From an uncultured Clostridia bacterium (lineage in GTDB: Bacteria; Bacillota; Clostridia; Christensenellales; Aristaeellaceae), in the NCBI GenBank assembly GCA_934670175.1, contig CAKUOX010000043.1, positions 1 through 19,178 on the forward strand: a stretch of DNA of 19,178 nt, written 5' to 3'. Shown here in pieces: positions 13,087-19,178 of the stretch (the first letter of the stretch is position 1; each line of letters opens with the position of its first letter). A program made the position numbers and the translations under genes. The notes below the pieces were generated by a model, which saw only the letters and a program-made list of their open reading frames with translations, had not been told where the DNA came from and searched no databases.

Positions 13087-16056
13087 GTGGGTCAGACGAA
13101 GAAAAAGACCAAAGCAAATTGGCAGTCGCGGCGCGAGAGCAGCCGAGGCCTGATCGTCGTGCTCGTTGTGGTGGGGTTGATCGTGGCTGCCGCGGCCTAT
13201 TTGCTGCAGTCCAGCGGTGTTTTTGCGCTGAATGCAGGGCAGGCGGCGAAGGGCAAGGGTGTGCTGCTGAGCGAGGTCGCGGCCAGAAACGCGCAGGCGC
13301 TGGTGACGGACGACGGCGATATGCCCGACTGGGTGGAGATCAGCAATACCGGCGACGAGACGGTAGATCTGGCGCATTACGGCCTGGCGCTGGAATCCAA
13401 TATCCACAAAATGTTTATCTTTCCCGCCTGCACGCTGGCGCCCGGCGAGCATCTGGTGGTGTATTGCCTCGGTTCGGCGGCGTCTGAGAGCAGCTACGCC
13501 TACAGCGCGCCGTTTAGGATCAATGCGGCCGGCGGTGATACGCTGATATTGATGAACGCCGGCGGCAAGGCGGTGGATGCGGTTCAGCTGCCCGAGCTGA
13601 GCGACGGGCAGGCCTATGCGCGGCAGGATGACGGCAGCTGGAGCCTCGGCGCGCCGACGCCCGCGCAGGACAATGCCGCCGCGCCGTCAGGCGGCAGCGG
13701 CGTGACGCTGACGGAGGATCAGCTCGAGATCAGCGAGGTATCCAGCGACAACGTGCTCTTCTTTGCCGATGAAAATGGGGAATGCCACGACTATATTGAG
13801 ATCCACAATACCGGCAGCGAGGCGGTAAACCTGCAGGGCTGGTATTTGTCCGATTCCGCTGAAAAGCTCAAGCGCTGGGCGTTTCCGGAGGTCGTGCTGC
13901 CTGCGGGCGGCTATCTGGCGGTACACTGCTCCGCCTACGATCGCAGCGCCAACGCGGCGCACCTGCACACCGATTTCCGGCTCAGCAGCGCAGGCGAAAC
14001 GGTGTATCTGTCCAGACCGGACGGCCGCTGCGTTTCGACGGTCGTCGTTCCGGCGCTGCTTTCGAGCCAGGCATATTCGCTGGTCGACGGCGCGTGGAGT
14101 ACCGAGCTCGCGTCGACGCCCGGCGCTGCCAATACGGTGGACGGTGCGGCGCAGGTCAGCGCGGCGACCTTTGGCGACAGGGACTACGCGCTGCGCATCA
14201 ATGAGATCATGGCGTCGGCCACGGAGCAGGCGTACGATTGGGTGGAGCTTTACAATGGCTCCGGCGAAGTGATCGATCTGAGCGGCTACGGCCTTTCAGA
14301 CCGGCCGGACAAGCCGCGCAAGTGGCAATTCCCGCAGGGCACCAGGATCCAGCCGGGACAGTATCTGGGCATATTCATGTCCGGTCTTCAGGAGGGCACG
14401 CTGTCCGGCTTCCTGAGTGCGGACTTCAAGCTCTCCTCCGTGGGCGGCTATATGCTGTGCCTCTCCGATCCGGATGGGCGCGTGCTGGATGCGATCTATG
14501 TCGGCCAACAGTACGGCGGCATTTCCTATGGCCGCGTGCAGGGGCGCAGCGGCTGCTATTACCTTGAAACCGCTACGCCGGGCGCGGACAATACGGGCGC
14601 CTGCTACAGCGCGCGCACGCCGCAGCCCACGCCCAGCGTATACGGAGGCCTGTATGAGAGCGGCGACAGCTTTACGGTAACGCTTTCCGCGCCCGAGGGC
14701 TGCAGCGTCTATTATACGCTCGATTCTACGGATCCGAGCCCGAGCGCTGCGCTTTATGCGGGGCCGATCCAGATAAGCGGAACCACAATACTGCGCACTA
14801 GGGCGTATCACGACGGCTGGATGCCCTCGCTGATCGATACGCAGAGCTATCTCTACGACGTCAGCAATGCCAGCGGCGTGTTTGTGGTCTCTCTGGTGGC
14901 GGATCCGGCGAACCTGATCGGCGAGTCGGGCATCATGAGCAATTACAAAATGGACTGGGAGCGCGAGGGCCACGTCGAGATCTTCAAGGCCGACGGCGAG
15001 AATATCATTTCTCAAGGCTGCGGGCTGAGCCTGCACGGCATGGACAGCCGCAAGCTGCCCATCAAGAGCTTCAACGTTATCGCGCGCAGTCAGTATGGCG
15101 AAAGCCGCCTGAATTATCCGATCTTCAGCGAGCGCGACTATGAATCCTATCAGTCCATACTGCTGCGCCCGTCCGGCGAGGACTACAACATGAGCTTTAT
15201 GCGCGATACGGTGCTGAGCTCGCTGATGAAGGATTCCTCCCTGATGTATCAGAAGTATGAGGTCGCCATTTGTTACCTCAACGGCGAATATTATACGCTG
15301 TATTATATCCGCGAGCGCATCAACAAGCATTCCATCTGCCAGTTTGAGGGCTGGGAGGGCATGGAGAATGAGCTGGACATCGTCAGGGGCAACGAGCAGG
15401 TTCAGCAGGGCTCCAACGCTGATTTTGCGGCGCTGCTGGATTGGACCAAGAACAACGACACCAGCACGGATGCGGCCTATGAATATCTCGACAGCAAGAT
15501 CGATATTCAGAATTATATCGAATACATGTCCATTGAGATATTCACCGGCAATACCGATACGCTGAACGTGCGCCGCTATCGCAACCCGAAGGTCGACGGC
15601 AAGTGGCACTGGGCGCTGTACGATCTGGACTGGGCGTTCTTTAACGATACCAATTCCATTAAAAACTGGCTTACACCCGGCGGCACGGGCGCAGGCAAGC
15701 GCACGGATAACAAGCTCTTTATCGCCTGTATGAAAAACCCGACCTTCAGGGAACAGTTCCTGATCTATTTCGGGCAGCAGATGGCCACGAATTTCTGCAC
15801 GGAGAACGTGATTTCCAAGATCCGTGAGCGCTGCGAGCTGCTCCAGGGCGTGCTGCCGCAGTTCCTCGAGCGCTGGAACCTCAGCCTCAACGCGGGCGTA
15901 AAGAAGATCCGGAATTATGCCGAGGAGCGCCCGAATAAGCTGCTCAACACCTATTTCCGCGAGTGCTTCGGCTTTAGCGACGCTCAGATGGAGTACTATT
16001 TTGGCGATGCCCTTGAGAAGATCGAGGAATACGCCAGTGAAAAGGCAGGTGGTTGA
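13087..16056 (+). CDS. Membrane-anchored lamin-tail / CotH-kinase protein
   Basis: This 989-residue protein starts with a short basic tail, then a membrane helix at about 21-41 with no clear cleavage site, so the rest is probably outside the cell. Three lamin-tail-like domains follow (about 58-185, 205-345, 366-512), each with a D-W/Y-V/I-E-(I/L)-x-N core (near 81, 235 and 384). A chitobiase-like beta domain (about 514-595, with VYYTLDSTDPSPS) comes next. The C-terminal CotH-kinase domain (about 597-960) has LHGMDSRKLPIKSF near 649-662 and WHWALYDLDWAFF near 840-852, matching the family's catalytic Asp-x-Asp region. CotH proteins are known spore-coat protein kinases; the substrate here is unknown. 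The GTG start has GGAGGA 6 nt upstream; no better ATG exists. Its stop overlaps the region of the VTC gene start. No stop or frameshift interrupts it. Confidence 0.88.
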   Translation: MGQTKKKTKANWQSRRESSRGLIVVLVVVGLIVAAAAYLLQSSGVFALNAGQAAKGKGVLLSEVAARNAQALVTDDGDMPDWVEISNTGDETVDLAHYGLALESNIHKMFIFPACTLAPGEHLVVYCLGSAASESSYAYSAPFRINAAGGDTLILMNAGGKAVDAVQLPELSDGQAYARQDDGSWSLGAPTPAQDNAAAPSGGSGVTLTEDQLEISEVSSDNVLFFADENGECHDYIEIHNTGSEAVNLQGWYLSDSAEKLKRWAFPEVVLPAGGYLAVHCSAYDRSANAAHLHTDFRLSSAGETVYLSRPDGRCVSTVVVPALLSSQAYSLVDGAWSTELASTPGAANTVDGAAQVSAATFGDRDYALRINEIMASATEQAYDWVELYNGSGEVIDLSGYGLSDRPDKPRKWQFPQGTRIQPGQYLGIFMSGLQEGTLSGFLSADFKLSSVGGYMLCLSDPDGRVLDAIYVGQQYGGISYGRVQGRSGCYYLETATPGADNTGACYSARTPQPTPSVYGGLYESGDSFTVTLSAPEGCSVYYTLDSTDPSPSAALYAGPIQISGTTILRTRAYHDGWMPSLIDTQSYLYDVSNASGVFVVSLVADPANLIGESGIMSNYKMDWEREGHVEIFKADGENIISQGCGLSLHGMDSRKLPIKSFNVIARSQYGESRLNYPIFSERDYESYQSILLRPSGEDYNMSFMRDTVLSSLMKDSSLMYQKYEVAICYLNGEYYTLYYIRERINKHSICQFEGWEGMENELDIVRGNEQVQQGSNADFAALLDWTKNNDTSTDAAYEYLDSKIDIQNYIEYMSIEIFTGNTDTLNVRRYRNPKVDGKWHWALYDLDWAFFNDTNSIKNWLTPGGTGAGKRTDNKLFIACMKNPTFREQFLIYFGQQMATNFCTENVISKIRERCELLQGVLPQFLERWNLSLNAGVKKIRNYAEERPNKLLNTYFRECFGFSDAQMEYYFGDALEKIEEYASEKAGG

Positions 16057-16058
16057 CC

Positions 16059-16769
16059 GTGGCGATCAAGCGAAACGAGCTGCCGGCGCGCTATGAGCTG
16101 AAGTATTTCATCAATCCGGCGGAGCTGGAGGCGCTGCGCGCGCGGCTCAGGCCGGTGCTGAAGCTGGACAGGCACTGCGTTGGCGGCAAGCCCTACGTTA
16201 TCCGCTCGCTGTATTTTGACGACATCGACGACAGCGCCTATTACGACAAGGTGGCGGGCGTGATGGCGCGCGACAAATACCGCATTCGCATCTACCGCCA
16301 TTCGGATAAGGAGATATTTCTGGAGCGCAAGCGTAAGCTGGGCGATCTGATCCAGAAATCCTCCGTGCAGATCACGCGCCGCCTGTGCGACCAGATCATT
16401 TCCGGCGATCCGCGCGGCCTGCAGACCTCGAAGAACCCGCTGCTGCAGGACGTGTATGTGCAGATGCGCACGCGCCTGCTGCGGCCGGCGGTCATTGTCG
16501 ATTACGCGCGCGAGGCCTACCTGCACCCTGCGGAGAACGTGCGCATCACCTTCGACCTGAATCTGCGCTCCGGGTTGCATTCGGTGGATCTGTTCAACCC
16601 GGAAATTCCCACCATCTGCCCGCACGACGGGAATGTGGAAATACTGGAGGTCAAGTTCGATAATTACCTGCCCGCCTACATTCAGGCGCTGCTCGGCGGC
16701 ATTCAGGCCGATCGCAGCGCGGTTTCCAAGTATGTGCTGTGCCGTCGGTTTGAGCCGCTCGGCCGCTGA
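16059..16769 (+). CDS. VTC-domain polyphosphate polymerase-like protein
   Basis: This 236-residue protein is a stand-alone VTC domain without an SPX domain, related to the catalytic part of yeast Vtc4, which makes polyphosphate from ATP. Basic and acidic residues expected to line the tunnel are present: ELKY with Lys15, RSLYFDD with Arg49, RDKYRIRIY with Arg75 and Arg77, LERKRK with Glu89 and Lys91, VDYAREAY with Arg151, EILEVKFDNYLP with Glu197 and Lys199, and SKY with Lys224. I chose GTG at 16059, which has AGGTGG 6 nt upstream and gives the usual MAIKRNEL beginning; TTG at 16053 is the alternative. It starts 2 nt past the CotH gene stop, so the two are translationally coupled. Activity is inferred from the family; no transmembrane segment is present, so it would work in the cytoplasm, probably with the DUF4956 partner. 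Confidence 0.88.
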   Translation: MAIKRNELPARYELKYFINPAELEALRARLRPVLKLDRHCVGGKPYVIRSLYFDDIDDSAYYDKVAGVMARDKYRIRIYRHSDKEIFLERKRKLGDLIQKSSVQITRRLCDQIISGDPRGLQTSKNPLLQDVYVQMRTRLLRPAVIVDYAREAYLHPAENVRITFDLNLRSGLHSVDLFNPEIPTICPHDGNVEILEVKFDNYLPAYIQALLGGIQADRSAVSKYVLCRRFEPLGR

Positions 16770-16811
16770 TAGAACAGAAGCGTTTCAAAAATACCAAGGA
16801 GGATACCCGAC

Positions 16812-17468
16812 ATGAACGATTTTTCCGGACTCTGGAGCTCTCAGACCATCACGCCCTCTTCCTGGTTGACCATCCTCGTATCTCTGCTGCTGGCCTTCGT
16901 GGTGGGTCTGTTCATTGCGTGGATCTATCGCCGCAACTATCGCGGCGTGATGTATTCGAACAATTTCACGCTCACGCTCGTGCTGATGACGCTGATTACC
17001 TGCCCCGTGGTCATGTGCATCCGTGAATCCATCGCGCTGTCGATGGGCATGGTGGGCGCGCTGTCCATCGTGCGCTTCCGCACCGCCGTGAAGGATCCGC
17101 TGGATACGGCCTACATGTTCTGGGCGCTCACGATGGGCATCCTGCTGGGCGCGGGTCAGTTCTTCCTGACGGTGCTCACGGTTGTCGGCATCGCCGTGCT
17201 GATCACGGTGCTGGTGCAGATCCAGTCCCGCAAGATGAACAGCTTCCTGCTGGTGCTGCGCATGGGCGAGGAAGCCGAGCGCGCGGCGAACCAGATCGTC
17301 GGCAGTGTGCGTATGCAGCAGCTCAAGTCCAAAACCGTGTCCTCCGACGGCGTTGAAGCCACCTACGAGGTGCGTGTGGACAAGCCCGACGCCCTGCTGA
17401 ACAAGCTGCGTGCCGTGCCGGGCGTGTACGACGCAACGCTCGTTTCCTATTCCGGAGAGACGGCCTGA
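16812..17468 (+). CDS. DUF4956 membrane protein
   Basis: The 218-residue protein has about four hydrophobic segments (roughly 18-39, 52-70, 100-116 and 117-136) followed by a soluble C-terminal region of about 80 residues. The stretch GALSIVRFRTAVKDPLDTAY (82-101) is the family signature. DUF4956 proteins have no proven function but are often encoded next to VTC-domain genes, as here, 42 nt after the VTC gene with AAGGAGG before the start. The C-terminal region could be a ligand-binding domain (it has a ferredoxin-like look: alternating strands with VEATYEVRVDK). A role as membrane partner or channel for the polyphosphate polymerase is inference. Confidence 0.88.
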   Translation: MNDFSGLWSSQTITPSSWLTILVSLLLAFVVGLFIAWIYRRNYRGVMYSNNFTLTLVLMTLITCPVVMCIRESIALSMGMVGALSIVRFRTAVKDPLDTAYMFWALTMGILLGAGQFFLTVLTVVGIAVLITVLVQIQSRKMNSFLLVLRMGEEAERAANQIVGSVRMQQLKSKTVSSDGVEATYEVRVDKPDALLNKLRAVPGVYDATLVSYSGETA

Positions 17469-17518
17469 TCGGGGGCTGCGTTCCCTGCATACAGTCTTTC
17501 GGGGGAGGAATCATTTAA

Positions 17519-18733
17519 ATGACCCAGACCAATAAACGCGCCTACGCGCCGCGCCCGCAGCCGCGCGGAGCCGCGCCGCAGGGGCGGCCGGTTCAGCGTC
17601 CACCGCAGCAGGGGCGGCCTGCACCCCGGCCACAGCCGCGCAGGCCTGCGCCCGCGCGCCCGGGCTATGCGCCGCGAAACCTGCAGCCCACCAGCCGCAT
17701 GCGCGAGCTGCTGCTGATCCTTGTGGTCGGCGCGGCGGCGTGCATCGCGGCGCTGCTGATGCAAAAGGCATGGCCGAATGGCTTTCCATTGAAGGCCGGC
17801 GGCCAGAGCACCGCCGTGGGCAAGGTGACGGAGATCCACTCCAGCGGCCCGCTGCGCATCAATGAAGTGATGACCACGAACCGGAAAACGCTGCTGACCG
17901 CAGACGGTACCTCGCCCGATTGGATCGAGGTGATGAACGTCGGCGGCAGCGCCGTGAGTCTGTCCGGCTATGCGCTTTCGAAGAATAGCGATTCCGCCAA
18001 TGTGTTCACCTTTCCGGATTACCAGCTCGAGGCGGGTCAGGGCGTGCTGATCTATGCGGACAGCAAGCTGCGCGAGGATGCCAGTGAGGAATTCCACGCG
18101 CCGTTCCGCCTCTCTTCCGTAGGCGACACGCTGATGCTGTTCAACCCCGCCGGCACCGCCATAGATACGGTGAACATCCCGCCGCTGCATCTGGACAGCA
18201 GCTATGCGCGCATTTCCACGAACGGCTGGGAGGAGAGCTACATGCCCACGCCCGGCGTGGAGAACACGGAGGAAGCCTATCGCGCGCTTGCACAGCCGGC
18301 GGCGGACAGCCCCGTAGTGGTAAGCGAGATCATGTCCACCAACCGAACGACGCTCGCCGACGCAAACGGTCAGTACTACGATTACATCGAGCTGTACAAT
18401 CGCTCGAACGAGGCGGTCGATCTGACCAGCTGGTATCTCTCCGACGATGTGGACAACGCGCGCAAGTGGCGCTTCCCGCAGCTGAGTCTCAGCTCTGGCG
18501 AATATCTGGTGGTGTTTGCCTCCAAGCTCGATCGCACGGAGGACACGGCGCAGCTACACACGAATTTTGCGCTCTCCTCCGAGGGCGAAAGCGTGGTGCT
18601 GTCCAATGCCGCAGGCCGCGTAATGGATCGCGTGGATTTCGATCTGCTCAAGGCGGATGTTGCCTGGAGCCGCACGCAGGACGGCAGCTTTACCGCGTCG
18701 CTCGCGCCCACGCCCGGCCGCGCAAATCAATAA
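17519..18733 (+). CDS. Membrane-anchored lamin-tail-domain protein with basic Pro/Arg-rich tail
   Basis: This 404-residue protein has three parts. Residues 1-62 form a cytoplasmic tail rich in Pro, Arg, Gln and Ala, with 13 Arg, one Lys and no acidic residue. A membrane helix spans about 63-81 (ELLLILVVGAAACIAALL). Outside are two lamin-tail-like domains, about 111-235 (LRINEVMTTNRKTLL, then DWIEVMN) and about 264-400 (VVVSEIMSTNRTTLAD, then DYIELYN). The domains resemble those of the CotH protein 3.5 kb upstream but there is no kinase domain. The start has GGGGGAGGAA about 8 nt upstream and lies 50 nt after the DUF4956 stop, so it is probably the last gene of the operon; a strong hairpin terminator follows. 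The function is unknown. The tail could bind polyphosphate or another polyanion, which is only inference. Confidence 0.85.
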   Translation: MTQTNKRAYAPRPQPRGAAPQGRPVQRPPQQGRPAPRPQPRRPAPARPGYAPRNLQPTSRMRELLLILVVGAAACIAALLMQKAWPNGFPLKAGGQSTAVGKVTEIHSSGPLRINEVMTTNRKTLLTADGTSPDWIEVMNVGGSAVSLSGYALSKNSDSANVFTFPDYQLEAGQGVLIYADSKLREDASEEFHAPFRLSSVGDTLMLFNPAGTAIDTVNIPPLHLDSSYARISTNGWEESYMPTPGVENTEEAYRALAQPAADSPVVVSEIMSTNRTTLADANGQYYDYIELYNRSNEAVDLTSWYLSDDVDNARKWRFPQLSLSSGEYLVVFASKLDRTEDTAQLHTNFALSSEGESVVLSNAAGRVMDRVDFDLLKADVAWSRTQDGSFTASLAPTPGRANQ

Positions 18734-18770
18734 GGGATCACCGGCATGTTCCTGTCTACCAGCAAGCTAA

Positions 18771-18806
18771 ATGGGGCTGTGAAAGAACGAAAAGTTCTTC
18801 CACAGC
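18771..18806. terminator. Long bidirectional terminator hairpin
   Basis: An 18-nt arm (18771-18788, beginning ATGGGGCTGTG) pairs with 18794-18811 (ending CACAGCCCCAT) around a GAAAA loop, with one A-C mismatch in the plus strand that becomes a G-U pair in the minus-strand transcript. GTTTTAT follows on the plus strand. It lies between the convergent lamin-tail gene and the partial minus-strand gene. Confidence 0.78.
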
Positions 18807-18847
18807 CCCATGTTTTATGGATAGCTGATCAGTATGGCGCGGGCCTG

Positions 18848-18861
18848 GGCGGTGCGCCGCC
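18848..18861 (-). other. Small GC hairpin after the partial minus-strand gene
   Basis: GGCGG (18848-18852) and CCGCC (18857-18861) pair around a 4-nt loop, about 20 nt after the stop of the minus-strand gene. It lacks a T-run; the strong terminator beyond it is the more likely transcript end. Confidence 0.35.
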
Positions 18862-18882
18862 AGCCGCGTATTTTCAGGCCGT

Positions 18883-19178
18883 TCAGTGCCAGAGATATAA
18901 ATGTGGTGCAGGCCCGAGCGGCGCGCCGCGGCCGTCAATGTACACAAGGCCGCCGTCTTCCGGAAGCAGCGCAGAATCCAGGAATAACGCTGCATAGCGG
19001 TAATCATTGACGCGCTGAAGGCTTTCGCGGTCATAGCAGCCGTACAACCCGTCGGCCTCCTTCAGCCAGATCACCGACGGATCCTCATTTTCACACGAAC
19101 AAAAATCGCTCCACGCGCGGCAGTCCAGAATACGGTCATTGTCAAGATCAATGAGCCACAGACCGTTTTCGGCGTCCC
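18883..19178 (-). CDS. Unidentified protein, C-terminal part only (runs off the window)
   Basis: Ninety-seven codons are open on the minus strand from the window edge to the TGA at 18885-18883; the 5' end is outside. The frame uses the same codon style as the neighbours, has no internal stop, and is followed by a terminator, so I take it as real. Its sequence alternates aromatic and acidic residues: LWLIDLDNDRILDCRAW, then GLYGCYD, then LVYIDGRG. The spaced YGCYD and VYIDGRG segments loosely recall WG-type beta-repeat proteins, but I cannot assign a family. Four cysteines occur near the visible start. It is convergent with the lamin-tail operon and probably unrelated to it. Confidence 0.6.
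   Translation of the reverse strand, partial: DAENGLWLIDLDNDRILDCRAWSDFCSCENEDPSVIWLKEADGLYGCYDRESLQRVNDYRYAALFLDSALLPEDGGLVYIDGRGAPLGPAPHLYLWH

Noticed and set aside
12532..13452. Minus-strand open frame across the pnp end and the following gap
   Set aside because: It overlaps the coding ends of two real genes and consists mostly of translated hairpin repeats; low-complexity Gly/Ser stretches arise from the C-rich DNA.
14296..15609. 437-codon minus-strand open frame opposite the CotH protein
   Set aside because: Antisense shadow; the sense strand encodes recognisable lamin-tail and CotH domains.

Overview
The window reads as chromosomal DNA from a fairly GC-rich member of the Clostridia/Firmicutes. 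The indications are strong AGGAGG-type ribosome binding sites, near-consensus sigma-A promoters, a T-box leader, a type III glutamine synthetase, an ANTAR regulator beside a glutamine synthetase, and the rpsO-pnp gene order. I cannot name genus or species. No mobile element, CRISPR array, tRNA or rRNA was seen.

Region 1 (about 1-8.1 kb) is a glutamine/asparagine nitrogen block. On the minus strand lies a likely operon of a short type I glutamine synthetase (2475-3683), an ANTAR protein with a degenerate receiver domain (1851-2435), and CTP synthase pyrG (211-1818). Divergent from it is a type III glutamine synthetase (4069-6165). Each divergent glutamine synthetase gene has a good promoter, then only about 50 nt of leader ending in a hairpin plus U-run. 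That looks like paired transcription attenuators, and the neighbouring ANTAR protein is a natural candidate antiterminator. Next comes an asparagine synthase (6486-8066) preceded by a clear T-box leader with specifier AAC (Asn) and a UGGC acceptor-binding bulge, fitting tRNA-Asn. No intrinsic terminator is visible between the T-box and the start codon; instead the Shine-Dalgarno lies in a hairpin loop.

Region 2 (8.1-12.65 kb) is housekeeping. Two overlapping minus-strand tRNA-modification genes (a TtcA-family PP-loop thiolase and a TcdA-family dehydratase) are followed by plus-strand rpsO and pnp with their leader and terminator structures.

The gap at 12.65-13.09 kb is packed with near-perfect inverted repeats: two simple hairpins after pnp, then two compound hairpins built to the same plan. 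A promoter follows.

Region 3 (13.09-18.73 kb) is a compact plus-strand operon and the most unusual part of the window. It encodes a membrane-anchored protein with three lamin-tail-like domains, a chitobiase-like domain and a CotH-kinase domain; a stand-alone VTC-type polyphosphate polymerase domain; a DUF4956 membrane protein; and a second membrane-anchored lamin-tail protein with a basic, Arg/Pro-rich cytoplasmic tail. I suggest a membrane-associated polyphosphate and surface-protein-phosphorylation system, but its function is inferred. The window closes with a convergent terminator and the 3' end of an unidentified minus-strand gene.
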